The notes: generated from the sequence alone by a model not told the origin. Shown: positions 25,539 through 34,760, counted from the stretch's first letter. The stretch is 64,000 bases of DNA from Chloroflexia bacterium SDU3-3 (GCA_009268125.1 WBOU01000001.1:461237-525236); one strand, 5' to 3'. Made by a program: numbers and translations.

Positions 25539-25952
25539 ATGAGCATCCAGGTTCTTATCCTCTGCACCGGCAACTCGGCGCGCTCGCAGATGGCCGAGGC
25601 ATTGCTGCGCGAGATTGCAGGCGACCGCATGGATGTGTTTAGCGCGGGCAGCAAGCCCTCGGTGGTCAACCCCACGGCGATCATCGCGATGGCCGAGCGC
25701 GGCATCGACATCGGCGGCTACCGCTCGAAGCATCTGAGCGAGTTCTTGCAGCAGCCATTTGATTATGTCATCACCGTGTGCGACAACGCCGCCGAAGCCT
25801 GCCCGCTCTTCCCCGGCCCGGCGCGGCGCATCCACTGGAGCTTCCCCGACCCGGCGGCGGTGGAGGGCAGCGCCGAGGAAACATTGGCCGCCTTCCGCAT
25901 CGTGCGCGATGCCATCGAGCAGCAGCTGCGCAGCTGGGCCGCCACCCTCTAG
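25539..25952 (+). CDS. arsC: Arsenate reductase ArsC / low-MW tyrosine phosphatase fold
   Basis: A 137-residue cytosolic protein of the thioredoxin-coupled ArsC family. The CX5R phosphate loop is CTGNSARS at residues 9-16, followed by MAEALLREIAGDRMDVFSAGSKP. The second Cys, needed for the disulfide cascade, is in VCDNAAEACPLFPG. HWSFPDPAA holds the general-acid Asp. AGGAGAAATAGT precedes ATG 25539. No arsenite exporter or ArsR adjoins it, so arsenate reduction is likely but a phosphatase role remains possible. Confidence 0.85.
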   Translation: MSIQVLILCTGNSARSQMAEALLREIAGDRMDVFSAGSKPSVVNPTAIIAMAERGIDIGGYRSKHLSEFLQQPFDYVITVCDNAAEACPLFPGPARRIHWSFPDPAAVEGSAEETLAAFRIVRDAIEQQLRSWAATL

Positions 25953-26154
25953 CTCGACAGCGGCGGCGCGGCGCACCCCCAGCCGCGCTGCCCACTCCTC
26001 CCTTGCCAACCCACACCGCAAAAGATAGCGCCCGGCCAACCGCCTATCGAGCCTAGCCCGATAGGCACTCAGCCAACGCGTGCGCTACAAAAGAAAGTTG
26101 AGAACAGCACCCAGCGGCGGCGCTTCAGCTGATCGCTTGCATAGAACAGAAATC

Positions 26155-26187
26155 ACGACAGGTTCTGTCGTATTCCTCTGCTAGGAT
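26155..26187 (+). promoter_or_regulatory. Operator-like palindrome and -10 box before the WYL regulator
   Basis: ACGACAG-GTT-CTGTCGT (26155-26171) is a perfect 7-bp inverted repeat directly upstream of TAGGAT (26182-26187), a -10-like box. Placed 58-74 bases before the regulator start, it is a good candidate site for autoregulation. Confidence 0.5.
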
Positions 26188-26228
26188 ACGCTTATCCCAG
26201 AAGGACAAGAAGGCTGAGGGAGCGCACA

Positions 26229-27209
26229 ATGGCGAATACGGCGACTCGGTTGATAACCCTGATCATGCTACTTCAGCGCCAGCCAAATCAAACCGCCGCA
26301 CAGCTTGCCCAGGAACTTGCGGTGTCGGTGCGGACCGTGCAGCGCTACATCGCGATGCTGGAGGAGATCGGCATCCCCGTGTACGCCGAGCGCGGCCCCC
26401 ATGGCGGCTACGCGCTCGTGCGTGGCTACAAGATGCCGCCGCTGATCTTCACGCCCGAGGAGGCGGTGGCGGTGTCGCTCGGAACCAGCCTGCTGGAGGA
26501 GATCTGGGGACGCCTGTACCAGGAGGGGGCGCGCGGTGCGCTGGCCAAGATCGAGAACGTGCTGCCCGACGACCAGCGCCACGAGGTCGCATGGGCGCGC
26601 CAGAACGTGCTCTCGATCGGCACCAACTGGCTCGACCCTAATCTCGCCGTGTCCTACCTGGGGCAGCTGCGCGATGCCATTCGTGAGCGGCAGCGTATCT
26701 GCATACACTACCGGACGCGCAGCCAGCCCGAAGCCGAGCAGCGCGATGTCGACCCCTACAAGCTGGTGTCGCGATGGGGCTGGCAGTACTGCATCGGCTA
26801 CTGCCACGCGCGCCAGGAACCCCGTACCTTCCGGCTCGATCGCATTGTGGCGCTCAAACGCTTGGATCAGACCTTCCCTGAACCGACCCACTTTGACCTT
26901 GCGGCCTACTTGGCCAGCAATCCCTTCTTCCAGGCCACCGTCCGGGTGCGGCTACGCTTCGGGGCAGCGGCGGCAGCGGTAGTGCTCGACAACCGCGTGT
27001 ACTGGGAAAGCATAGAGGAGCAGCCAGATGGTGCGCTGGTGGTCAGTTTCACCGCGCCCGATCTGGAAGCGGCAGCCGGGCAAGTGCTGCGGGTTGGACT
27101 TGGCAGCACCATTATCGAGCCCGAAGGATTGCGCGCGCTGGTCCACGCCCAGGCTAGCGCGCTTGCCAACCATTTTGGTACAGAGCAGGATCTCGAAGGC
27201 GAACAATAG
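26229..27209 (+). CDS. YafY-type transcriptional regulator (HTH + WYL domain)
   Basis: A 326-residue regulator. The N-terminal DeoR/HTH_11 winged helix (1-60) is LITLIMLLQRQPNQTAAQLAQELAVSVRTVQRYIAMLEEIGIPVY. The middle WYL domain has QRICIHYRTRS and the YKLVSRWGWQYCIGYCHARQEPRTFRLDRI core, and the C-terminal WCX part follows. WYL domains bind small ligands or nucleic acid. GGGAGC precedes the start. The epoxide hydrolase begins 24 bases later, so the two are one operon and the hydrolase is the probable target. Confidence 0.9.
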   Translation: MANTATRLITLIMLLQRQPNQTAAQLAQELAVSVRTVQRYIAMLEEIGIPVYAERGPHGGYALVRGYKMPPLIFTPEEAVAVSLGTSLLEEIWGRLYQEGARGALAKIENVLPDDQRHEVAWARQNVLSIGTNWLDPNLAVSYLGQLRDAIRERQRICIHYRTRSQPEAEQRDVDPYKLVSRWGWQYCIGYCHARQEPRTFRLDRIVALKRLDQTFPEPTHFDLAAYLASNPFFQATVRVRLRFGAAAAAVVLDNRVYWESIEEQPDGALVVSFTAPDLEAAAGQVLRVGLGSTIIEPEGLRALVHAQASALANHFGTEQDLEGEQ

Positions 27210-27233
27210 CAGCGCAGCACAAGGAGAGATGAT

Positions 27234-28373
27234 ATGACCGTTCAACCGTTTATGATCAGCATTTCCGAGGCCGACCTGACCGATCTCCACGAGCGGCTGG
27301 CCCGCACCCGCTGGATTGAAGCTGCCGAGGAGGATGGCTGGACATACGGCATCGACCGCGCATACCTGCAGGAGCTAGCCCGCCACTGGCAGCAGGGCTA
27401 CGACTGGCGACAGCACGAGGCCGGGCTTAACCGCCTGCCTCAGTTTCGAGCCGAGGTAGGGGGTGTGGGCATCCACTTCATCCATCAGCGCGGCAGCGGC
27501 CCCAACCCCACGCCACTGCTGCTGCTCCATGGCTTCCCCGACTCGTTCTACCGCTACCACAAGGTCATCGATCGGCTGGCCAACCCTGCAAACTATGGCG
27601 GCGACCCAAGCGCATCATTTGATGTGATCGTGCCATCCATCCCTGGCACCGGCTTCTCCGACCGCGTCACGATGGATGCCGAGGCGAACGCCGATCTGTT
27701 TGCCCAACTTATGACCGAGGTGCTGGGGTACGAGCGCTTTATCTCGGCGGGCGGCGACCATGGGGCGATTATCACCCAGGCGCTCGCGCGCAGACACCCC
27801 CAACTGCTGATCGGCATCCACCTGACCGATGTGGGCTACCCCGATCAGTCGACAGATTTCTCAACGCTCTCGCCCGCCGAGATCGAGATGGCCCAGTGGG
27901 TGCAGAAGTGGTTTATGGAAGAGGGGATCGGCGTAAACATGATCATGGCCACCAAGCCGCAGACCTTGGCCTTCGGGCTGAACGACTCGCCGATCGGTCT
28001 GGCCGCCTGGCTGGTCAGCTACGCCAGCGGAGGGGTGAAGGGCAAGGCCGAGTTTAAGACCCGCTTTCCCGCCGATGAGGTGCTGACCAATGTGATGATC
28101 TACTGGGTGACGCAGACCTTTCACACCGCAGCCCGGGCCTATTATGCCAACGCTCATATCGCTCACGGGGGATCGATCAAGGCGAGCGCCGCCGTGCCAG
28201 CTGCCGTGGCCCACTGCCCCTACGATCCGCCGCTGCCACGCGAGTGGGCCGCGCGCCAGGTCAATCTGGTGCACTTCACCGACTTTCCGCGCGGGGGGCA
28301 TTTCATGGCATGGGAAGAGCCAGAGCTGTACGCCGCCGATCTTCACAACTTTGTGCGAACACTGCGCGCCTAA
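27234..28373 (+). CDS. Epoxide hydrolase (EHN + alpha/beta hydrolase)
   Basis: A 379-residue enzyme opening epoxides to diols. An EHN domain (1-95) is followed by the alpha/beta hydrolase core: LLLLHGFPDSFYRYHKV (oxyanion HGxP), SIPGTGFSD, and GGDHGAIITQALARR with nucleophile Asp in the GGDxG elbow. The catalytic His is in PRGGHFMAWEEPEL. Length and layout match microsomal/juvenile-hormone-type bacterial epoxide hydrolases. CAAGGAGAG precedes the ATG, and it is co-transcribed with the WYL regulator. Confidence 0.9.
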   Translation: MTVQPFMISISEADLTDLHERLARTRWIEAAEEDGWTYGIDRAYLQELARHWQQGYDWRQHEAGLNRLPQFRAEVGGVGIHFIHQRGSGPNPTPLLLLHGFPDSFYRYHKVIDRLANPANYGGDPSASFDVIVPSIPGTGFSDRVTMDAEANADLFAQLMTEVLGYERFISAGGDHGAIITQALARRHPQLLIGIHLTDVGYPDQSTDFSTLSPAEIEMAQWVQKWFMEEGIGVNMIMATKPQTLAFGLNDSPIGLAAWLVSYASGGVKGKAEFKTRFPADEVLTNVMIYWVTQTFHTAARAYYANAHIAHGGSIKASAAVPAAVAHCPYDPPLPREWAARQVNLVHFTDFPRGGHFMAWEEPELYAADLHNFVRTLRA

Positions 28374-28747
28374 GCTGCTTTAACGCCCAGCCATAGCGGG
28401 GAGCAGCGATCGGTGCGTGCCGCGCACCAGCTCGGCTTTCTCTTGCCCAAACAGCATCCAGCAGGCCGCCGAGCGCAACCCACCGAGAGTCAGCCGGGTT
28501 GCACTCGGTGCGAACTTGAGCAGAGTTGCAGCTTGCGCCGATTGGGCCTCGCCTCGCAGTTTATGCGGTTTTTTGTGCGGTTTTATGGTTAAAAAAGTGT
28601 AGATCTTTTGCCCACTCCATGCTGTAATACCTCTGCACCCCACGCGCCAATGAAGGACCGACCGTGCCACCCCCGAACGGAGAAGAGCGGGGCTGGCATG
28701 ACCAGCGCTGGGATGCGCATGAGCGAAGCAGAGAAGGAGTAACCCCC
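28374..28747. other. Intergenic region before the chloroperoxidase-like gene
   Basis: 374 bases, no gene supported. An AT-rich stretch (28560-28630) probably contains the promoter of the downstream hydrolase; overlapping short complementary segments at 28475-28510 were examined and not accepted as a structure. Confidence 0.45.
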
Positions 28748-29587
28748 ATGCCATTCATCACCGTAAAAGACGGAACCGAGATCTATTACAAAGACTGGGG
28801 CACCGGGCAGCCGGTGGTCTTCAGCCACGGCTGGCCGCTGACCGCCGACGCCTGGGAGTCGCAGATGATGTTCTTGGGCAGCCAGGGCTACCGTGTGATC
28901 GCCCACGACCGCCGTGGCCATGGCCGGTCGAGCCAGCCCTGGGATGGCAACGAGATGAACACCTACGCCGACGACCTGGCCGCGCTGATCGAGCACCTCG
29001 ATCTGAAGGATGCCGTGCTGGTGGGGCACTCCACCGGCGGCGGCGAGGTGGCGCGCTACATCGGCAGGCACGGCACCGCGCGGGTGGCCAAGGCCGTGCT
29101 GGTGGGCGCGGTGCCGCCGATCATGCTGAAGACCGAGGCCTACCCCGGCGGGCTGCCCATGGAGGTGTTCGACGGCATCCGCGCGGGCGTCTCCGGCGAC
29201 CGCTCGCAGTTCTTTAAAGACCTGACCACGGCCTTCTTCGGCGCGAACCGCCCGGGGTCGCAGGTGTCGCAGGGCATGCGCGACTCGTTCTGGCACCAGG
29301 GCATGCAGGGCGGGCTGAAGAGCCTGTACGACTGCATCACAGCCTTCTCGGAGACCGACTTCACCGAGGATCTGAAGCGGTTCGACATCCCCACCCTGTT
29401 CATCCACGGCGACGACGACCAGATCGTGCCGATCGACGCAGCCGCGCGCACCGCCGCCAAGCTGGTGAAGGGCGCGACTCTGAAGGAGTACCCCGGCGGC
29501 GGCCACGGGCTGGCCGACACCCACAAAGAGCAGCTCAACCAGGATCTGCTGGCATTCATCCAGTCCAGCAGCGAGCGCGCCGTCTAG
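28748..29587 (+). CDS. Alpha/beta hydrolase, non-heme chloroperoxidase type
   Basis: A 279-residue serine hydrolase of the cofactor-free haloperoxidase/arylesterase group. [17 protein letters not shown] is the oxyanion region, [20 protein letters not shown] holds the nucleophile Ser, [12 protein letters not shown] the Asp and [10 protein letters not shown] the His. The N-terminal [16 protein letters not shown] is standard. GAAGGAG precedes ATG 28748, making the upstream frame irrelevant. Physiological role is probably esterase/perhydrolase; halogenation in vivo is unlikely for this family. It is followed after 23 bases by another alpha/beta hydrolase. Confidence 0.9.
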   Translation: MPFITVKDGTEIYYKDWGTGQPVVFSHGWPLTADAWESQMMFLGSQGYRVIAHDRRGHGRSSQPWDGNEMNTYADDLAALIEHLDLKDAVLVGHSTGGGEVARYIGRHGTARVAKAVLVGAVPPIMLKTEAYPGGLPMEVFDGIRAGVSGDRSQFFKDLTTAFFGANRPGSQVSQGMRDSFWHQGMQGGLKSLYDCITAFSETDFTEDLKRFDIPTLFIHGDDDQIVPIDAAARTAAKLVKGATLKEYPGGGHGLADTHKEQLNQDLLAFIQSSSERAV

Positions 29588-29610
29588 CGATATGGGGAAG
29601 GAGTGCGCCC

Positions 29611-30438
29611 ATGGCAACCAGAACTATCGTACTCATCCACGGCCTTTCGGTCAGCAAACACAGCTGGGATGGCTGGGCAGCCCACTATGCGGCCCAGGGC
29701 TACCGCGTGATCGCGCCGGTCTACCACCCAGGGCTCGATAAGCCTTTCGAGATCCTGCGGCAGAACGTCGATGACCCGATCCTGCAAGCGATCACGCTCC
29801 CCCAGGTGATCGCGCACCTGGTGGACACGATCTCGGCGCTGGATGAGCAGCCGATTATCATGGGCCACTCGTTCGGCGGGCTGCTCACCCAGCTCATGCT
29901 GCAGCGCGGGCTGGGCGTGGCGGGCATCGCCATCGACAGCGCGCCGCCCAAGGGCGTGCTGCCGACGCAGTGGTCGTTCCTGCGCTCGGCGTGGCCTGCG
30001 GTGAACCCGCTGATCCCGGCGAGCACACCGTGGATGATGACCTTCGAGCAGTTCCAGTACGCCTGGGTGCACCCGCTGCCGCTCGACCAGCAGCGCGCCG
30101 CCTACGAGTCGATCATCGTGCCCGAGTCGCGGGGCCTGTACCGCAGCGCCCTGACCGATGATGCCAAGGTGGAGTGGAACAAGGCGCGCGCGCCGCTGCT
30201 GCTGATCGGTGGAGAGCAGGATCACATCCTGCCCGCCGCGCTGAACCGCGCAAACTACCAGAAGTACGCCCACGCCGACGCGATCACCGAGTACAAAGAG
30301 TTCCCAGGCCGCACCCACTACACCGTCGTGGCGGGCGAGAGCTGGGAGGAGGTGGCCGACTACGCGCTCGACTGGGCGGTGGCGGCCCAGGCGCTAGGCG
30401 CGAAGCGTGCCATAGGCGGCGCGACCATGCCGATCTAG
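29611..30438 (+). CDS. Alpha/beta hydrolase
   Basis: A 275-residue serine hydrolase. VLIHGLSVSKHSWDGWAAHYAAQGY opens the fold, PIIMGHSFGGLLTQLM is the nucleophile elbow, GGEQDHILPAALNR carries Asp and FPGRTHYTVV the His. The variable cap contains PPKGVLPTQWSFLRSAWP, seen in a group of uncharacterised hydrolases of soil bacteria. It starts 23 bases after the chloroperoxidase-type hydrolase with its own GAAGGAG, so they form an operon ending at a good terminator. Confidence 0.87.
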   Translation: MATRTIVLIHGLSVSKHSWDGWAAHYAAQGYRVIAPVYHPGLDKPFEILRQNVDDPILQAITLPQVIAHLVDTISALDEQPIIMGHSFGGLLTQLMLQRGLGVAGIAIDSAPPKGVLPTQWSFLRSAWPAVNPLIPASTPWMMTFEQFQYAWVHPLPLDQQRAAYESIIVPESRGLYRSALTDDAKVEWNKARAPLLLIGGEQDHILPAALNRANYQKYAHADAITEYKEFPGRTHYTVVAGESWEEVADYALDWAVAAQALGAKRAIGGATMPI

Positions 30439-30500
30439 ACGCACAGCGGGCGCGCGGCCACTGGCCACGCGCCCGCCGCAGCGCTAAGCACGATAGACAG

Positions 30501-30529
30501 AGGGAGGAGCGGCAACGCCCCTCCCTTTT
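30501..30529 (+). terminator. Intrinsic terminator with GCAA tetraloop
   Basis: 11-bp stem (one G-U pair) 30501-30511 with 30516-30526, a GCAA loop, then TTTT to 30529. A second GC-rich inverted repeat at 30446-30476 lies before it. Both lie between convergent genes. Confidence 0.85.
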
Positions 30530-30542
30530 CGCTGCGCGCCGC

Positions 30543-31511
30543 CTACCAGGCGTAGGCGTTCGGAGCCTCGCCGCCCGGGCCAGGCCAGATCTCGTCGAGG
30601 CGGGCCAGCGTCTCATCCGAGAGCGTGATCTCCAAAGCGCGCAGCGAGCCATCCAGCTGCTCCATGGTGCGCGGCCCGATGATCGGTGCCGTCACCACCG
30701 GGTTCTTCAGCAGCCAGGCCAGCGCCACATCGGCAGGCTTCTCGCCCAGATCCTTGCAGAGCTGCTCGTAGGACTCCAGCTGGGGGCGGTACTTCTCGAT
30801 CTGCTTCTGCTGGCGCTCATCGGCGCGGCGGCCCTCCGTCACCTTCTGCAGCACGCCGCCCAGCAGGCCGCCGCCCAGCGGGCTCCAGGGGATGATGCCC
30901 AGCCCATAGTGGCGGCAGGCGGGGATGACCTCAAGCTCGATGGTGCGGGCGTTGAGGTTGTAGAGGCTCTGCTCGGAGACGAGGCCCATGAAGTGGCGGG
31001 GCGCGGCGCTGCCCTGGGCCGTGGCGATGTCCCAGCCCGCAAAGTTGCTGCTGCCGACATAGAGCACCTTGCCCTCGCGCACCAGCTGCTCCATGGCCTG
31101 CCAGACCTCCTCCCAGGGGGTCGAGCGGTCGATGTGGTGCATCTGGTACAGGTCGATATGGTCGGTCTGCAGGCGGCGCAGGCTATCCTCGCAGGCCTTG
31201 CGGATGTGGTAGGCCGAGAGCCGCAGGTCGTTGGGGCCGTCGCCCATCTTGCCATAGACCTTGGTGGCGATCACCACCTGATCGCGACGCCCGCCCTGGG
31301 CGAACCAGCGCCCGATGATCTGCTCGGTGATGCCCTCGCCCTGCTTCCAGCCGTAGACATTGGCCGTGTCGAAGAAGTTGATCCCCAGCTCCAGCGCCTT
31401 GTCCATGATCGCAAAGCTGTCGGCCTCGGTGGTGAGCGGGCCGAAGTTCATGGTGCCCAGGCACAGTCGGCTGACGCTCAGGCCGGTGCGGCCCAGATGG
31501 GTGTACTGCAT
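30543..31511 (-). CDS. Aldo/keto reductase, copy 3
   Basis: A 322-residue reductase: YTHLGRTGLSVSRLCLGTMNFG, FDTANVYGWKQGEGITEQII, VVIATKVYGKMGDGPNDL, and RRLQTDHIDLYQMHHID contain the Asp-Tyr-Lys-His set. The DGPNDLRLSAYHI and WEEVWQAMEQLVREGKVLYVGSS segments mark the YghZ/AKR14-like group. ATG 31511 aligns with the family start. It is a single gene between convergent operons. Likely reduces aldehydes such as methylglyoxal or isoprenoid aldehydes; not proven. Confidence 0.9.
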   Translation of the reverse strand: MQYTHLGRTGLSVSRLCLGTMNFGPLTTEADSFAIMDKALELGINFFDTANVYGWKQGEGITEQIIGRWFAQGGRRDQVVIATKVYGKMGDGPNDLRLSAYHIRKACEDSLRRLQTDHIDLYQMHHIDRSTPWEEVWQAMEQLVREGKVLYVGSSNFAGWDIATAQGSAAPRHFMGLVSEQSLYNLNARTIELEVIPACRHYGLGIIPWSPLGGGLLGGVLQKVTEGRRADERQQKQIEKYRPQLESYEQLCKDLGEKPADVALAWLLKNPVVTAPIIGPRTMEQLDGSLRALEITLSDETLARLDEIWPGPGGEAPNAYAW

Positions 31512-31906
31512 GTCGATAGTCCTTTTCTGCTGGTGAGGCAGCCATATCTTCTTCAATATGGCCTGCCGCTGCCGCTTCCTGCGCCGTCGAGGGCGGCGGG
31601 CGCACAGCAGCATCACGAACTCATCGCGCGTATCATACACAACCTAGAGCGCTCAAAGTCAAGGGGGAATATGGCTTGCGCTTCTCTTGCGCAAGCTGCC
31701 CCAGAGGCGCAGCGGCAAGCAGATCCTGCACCAGCAAAACGGTACGGTTCTACGTTCTTCTGGTAGAGAGGTTCACCCGACACATCAGCAAAGAAGGGAG
31801 GCATCTATACTGCTCGCGCATCCTCATCCAGGATAATTGCGCCATACCCACACGCGGCACAGGCCACGAGAAAAACCTACGATACGAAATTGAGAAAGGG
31901 GCGACT

Positions 31907-32524
31907 ATGCGATCAGTACGGAATAGCCTGATCGGCTGGCTCATCTTCGGGATCGTGATCGTTCTCATCACCACCATCGCACCAACCTTTTTCTTCCAAC
32001 AATCGTTTCCCTTCGGCGGCTCGGCGGGCGGGCCATTCGGAGGCTTCGACGCGCTCGGGATCATCATCCCTATCGTCGTCGTCGCGATCATCATCCTCTC
32101 CGTCCTGCCGTTCCTACGCATGCTGTCGCCCGCCAAGATCAAGGATGGTATCCCGGCATCTGCCAAGATCCTTGAGGTGCGGGACACTGGCGCAAGCATC
32201 AACGACAACCCAATGGTACAGCTGCTGCTGGAGGTGCGCCCTGCAGGCGCTGCGCCCTACCAGGCGACGGCCAAGGCCCTCGTCTCGCGGCTCAAGGTGG
32301 GCTATCTGATGCCGGGCGGGACCGTGCAGGTCATCTACGACGCGCACAAGCCCGAGCGGGTGGAGATCACCGAGATCGACGCACCCACGCCAAATGTCGA
32401 CAGCCCCACATCCGCAGGCGGTCCCGCCGCCGCGCTTGAGCAGCTGGCCGCGCTGCATGGCAAGGGCCTGATCACCGATGAGGAGTTCCAGCAGAAGCGC
32501 GCGGAGGTGCTGCGCACTATGTAG
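31907..32524 (+). CDS. Membrane protein with C-terminal SHOCT domain
   Basis: A 205-residue protein with two N-terminal membrane helices (~8-30 and ~48-70), a beta-rich middle similar to DUF3592-type extracytoplasmic or cytoplasmic barrels (GASINDNPMVQLLLEVRPAG, PGGTVQVIYDAHKPERVEI), and a C-terminal SHOCT helix pair (LEQLAALHGKGLITDEEFQQKRAEVL). SHOCT domains are oligomerisation or targeting modules. ATG 31907 is preceded by GAGAAAGGGG. Function unknown. Confidence 0.78.
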   Translation: MRSVRNSLIGWLIFGIVIVLITTIAPTFFFQQSFPFGGSAGGPFGGFDALGIIIPIVVVAIIILSVLPFLRMLSPAKIKDGIPASAKILEVRDTGASINDNPMVQLLLEVRPAGAAPYQATAKALVSRLKVGYLMPGGTVQVIYDAHKPERVEITEIDAPTPNVDSPTSAGGPAAALEQLAALHGKGLITDEEFQQKRAEVLRTM

Positions 32525-32680
32525 GCTGCGCTGCAGCGAATAGGAGCTGCCCAGAGCCATGGGCCAGCATCTATCGCCGCACAGACACCCCAAGCCAGAC
32601 ACGCGACCACAGCTGAGATAGCTATCGCGCAGGGCTGCTACAATAGCTTCGCCAGATCACAGCAGAAGGAGCGCACCGCC

Positions 32681-32773
32681 ATGCAGCCCACCATCAAGCC
32701 GCCGCGCCTAGAGATCGGCGCGACCATCGGCATCGCTGCACCGACCTACGCCGAACAGCACCAAGGTGAATGA
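32681..32773 (+). pseudogene. Remnant of the S66 carboxypeptidase gene (5' fragment)
   Basis: The first 54 bases after the ATG are identical to the start of the S66 peptidase gene at 35549 (MQPTIKPPRLEIGATIGI). The match then breaks and the frame stops after 30 codons. An AAGGAGC ribosome site and a TACAAT-like box are present upstream, so it may still be transcribed and translated as a 30-residue peptide. Best read as the scar of a duplication or recombination event. Confidence 0.85.
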
Positions 32774-32797
32774 GCGCCGATAGCGCTGGCCAACTGC

Positions 32798-33493
32798 CTA
32801 GCGCGGCCCGACATCTATGCCCCACTCATGTGCAAAGCCAGCGCGGCCCACATCGGTCAAACGTAGCGCGCGGCTCGTCGCCACGCGGCTGAGCCAGCCC
32901 TGGGAAAGCAGCCAGTCGGCCAGGGCCGCCCCAAATGCACCGGCCACGTGGTAGCGGCGCTCGCTCCAATCCAGGCAGGCGCGGGCTGCCGCCCTTCGCC
33001 CGTGCACAAGCTGCTCGCCATCGATCCCGCGCTGGGCCAGCCAGCCAATGCCCTGCGGCGTCATGTGGTAGGGCTCGCCTGCCTGGGAAAGCAACCCGCG
33101 CTCGACCAAGCGATCGGTGAGCTGCACGCCCAGCGAGCCAGCCAGATGGTCGTAGCACGAGCGCGCAAACCGCAAAGCCCGTGCGCTTTCCGACTGGCGC
33201 AGCGATATAATCTTCGCGGGAGCCGCGATCGAGGCCAGGGTCTCCAAAGCCCGCGCCACATCGGCGCTGGCAAGCCGATAGTAGCGATGCCGCCCCGAGG
33301 CGACTACATCTATCAGCCCACCCTCGCGCAACCGCGAAAGATGAGAGCTGGCGGTCTGCGGCGTGACGCTGGCGCAGGCCGCCAGCTCGCTGGCCGTAAG
33401 CGCCCTGCCGCCAAGCAGCGCGGCAAGCATGGCGGCGCGGGCCGGATCGCCGATCAGCGCGGCGGCCTGGGCAAAGTTCGGATCTGCTGGCAT
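32798..33493 (-). CDS. ArsR-family winged-helix regulator with C-terminal extension
   Basis: A 231-residue regulator. The ArsR winged helix (5-85) is FAQAAALIGDPARAAMLAALLGGRALTASELAACASVTPQTASSHLSRLREGGLIDV, followed by RHRYYRLASADVARAL. The second half (100-231), with SARALRFARSCYDHLAG and HMTPQGIGWLAQRG, matches the group of long ArsR proteins that sense organic or redox signals. The start at 33493 aligns with the family. Divergent from the OsmC gene 110 bases away, which it may control. Confidence 0.87.
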   Translation of the reverse strand: MPADPNFAQAAALIGDPARAAMLAALLGGRALTASELAACASVTPQTASSHLSRLREGGLIDVVASGRHRYYRLASADVARALETLASIAAPAKIISLRQSESARALRFARSCYDHLAGSLGVQLTDRLVERGLLSQAGEPYHMTPQGIGWLAQRGIDGEQLVHGRRAAARACLDWSERRYHVAGAFGAALADWLLSQGWLSRVATSRALRLTDVGRAGFAHEWGIDVGPR

Positions 33494-33603
33494 ACTTCCA
33501 TGCTCCTCTAACCAATGGCGCTCTACAATAGGTCTATCGATGATAGCACGCCAGCCCTTCGATAGCGGTCGAAGGGTGGCCAAGGCAGAGGGGCGATCCT
33601 TTC

Positions 33604-34110
33604 ATGGCAAAGCACAGAGCAACTATTCTATGGGAGCGCAATGGGGCAACGTTCAGCGACAACCGCTATAGCCGAGGCCATCGCTGGCTATTCGACGGCG
33701 GCAGCGAGGTTGCGGCCTCATCATCGCCCGCTGTCGTGCCACTGCCGCTCTCGGTGGCGGCGGCGGTCGACCCCGAAGAGGCATTTGTCGCCAGCCTGTC
33801 GAGCTGCCACATGCTATGGTTCCTATCGATCGCGTCCAAGCATGGCTACACGGTAGAAAGCTACCGCGACGAGGCCGAGGGGATGATGGGCTACGACGAG
33901 GGCGGCAGGCAGCTGATGGCGCAGGTGACACTCCGCCCCATGGCGCGCTTCGCCAGCCACGACCAGCCGAGCGCGGCGGATGTGGAGGAGATGCACCGCG
34001 ACGCCCACGAGCAGTGCTTCATCGCGCGCTCGGTGAAGACCGATGTGCGCTGCGAGCCTATCTATGCAGAGCATGCGACCGACATAGCCATCAGGAGAGC
34101 ACACCTATGA
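33604..34110 (+). CDS. OsmC/Ohr-family protein
   Basis: A 168-residue cytosolic peroxidase-like protein. The conserved active-site helix is PEEAFVASLSSCHMLWFLSIASKHG with the first catalytic Cys, and the second Cys is in AHEQCFIARSVKTDVRCEPIY. It reduces organic hydroperoxides using thiols in characterised members. GAGGGG precedes the ATG. Its stop overlaps the next start as ATGA, tying it to the ACT-domain gene. Divergent from a redox-type ArsR regulator. Confidence 0.88.
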   Translation: MAKHRATILWERNGATFSDNRYSRGHRWLFDGGSEVAASSSPAVVPLPLSVAAAVDPEEAFVASLSSCHMLWFLSIASKHGYTVESYRDEAEGMMGYDEGGRQLMAQVTLRPMARFASHDQPSAADVEEMHRDAHEQCFIARSVKTDVRCEPIYAEHATDIAIRRAHL

Positions 34111-34510
34111 ATGATCTAGCCATCCTGCTTGAGAACCAGCCCGGCGCTCTGGCGAAGATGGGCGAGGCCCTGGGCCGCGGGGGGTAAGCATCGAGGGCGG
34201 CGGCGCGTGGGTGGCCGATGGGCGCGGGGTGGCGCACTTCCTCTTCGCCGACGGCGCGGCGGCGCGGCGGGCGCTTGAAGATGCGGGCATCCACGTGCTT
34301 GAAGAGCGCGAGGTGCTGATCCAGAAGCTACGGCAGGATGTGCCCGGCCAGCTCGGCCTGCTGACCAGACAGATGGCCGAGGCCGGGGTAAACATCGAAG
34401 TGCTCTACAGCGACCACAGCCACCAGCTTATTCTCGTAGTCGACGACCACGCGCGCGGGCGGGCGGTCTCGGAGGCGTGGCAAAAATCGGTCTCGTCGCC
34501 AAACCGCTAG
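34107..34510 (+). pseudogene. ACT-domain protein broken by a -1 shift in a G run
   Basis: The gene begins MNDLAILLENQPGALAKMGE, a typical ACT domain, but the frame stops at 34187 after GRGG. The rest continues in another frame from the run of six G at 34179-34184: one more G would give GRGGVSIEGGGAWVADG and run through a second ACT unit (LIQKLRQDVPGQLGLLTRQMAEAGVNIEVLYSDHSHQLILVVDD) to 34510. So a single-base loss splits a two-ACT protein of ~134 residues. It could be a mutation, a sequencing slip in the homopolymer or phase variation. ACT units bind amino acids. Coupled to OsmC by ATGA. Confidence 0.85.
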
Positions 34511-34513
34511 GGG

Positions 34514-34760
34514 GAGAGCGTTTCACCACGAAGACTCGAAGACCCGAAGAACAAAAGACCATTTACCACCAAGACGCCAAGGCTCCAAGATCTGCAAAAG
34601 ACCATTTCACCACGAAGACGCGAGGGCACGAAGCAGGGAAGGACGTTTACCACCAAGACGCCAAGGCTCCAAGTTTCGCGAGAGACCGGTTTACCACCAA
34701 GACGCGAAGACACGAGGCGGGGAGAGCTGTTTAGCTCCAAGGCTCCAAGGCCCCGAGAAA
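34514..34760 (+). repeat. Dispersed CACGAAGAC/CACCAAGAC repeat, copy D (cluster)
   Basis: Largest plus-strand cluster: five to six alternating blocks TTTCACCACGAAGAC... and TTTACCACCAAGACGCCAAGG, each ~45 bases, filling the gap between the ACT gene and the next gene (34511-34832). Both subtypes, C-GAAG and C-CAAG, alternate. No gene is supported in this gap. Confidence 0.88.

Noticed and set aside
28475..28510. H-type pseudoknot (two interlocked 6- to 7-bp stems)
   Set aside because: Loop lengths of 0 and 1 bases cannot span the stems; probably only chance alternative hairpins.
30174..31766. 530-residue open frame on the plus strand
   Set aside because: Runs across an alpha/beta hydrolase end, a terminator and antisense to an aldo/keto reductase.
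34477..34734. Small protein rich in HEDTKTRR-like text
   Set aside because: It is the translated dispersed repeat, a known source of false genes.
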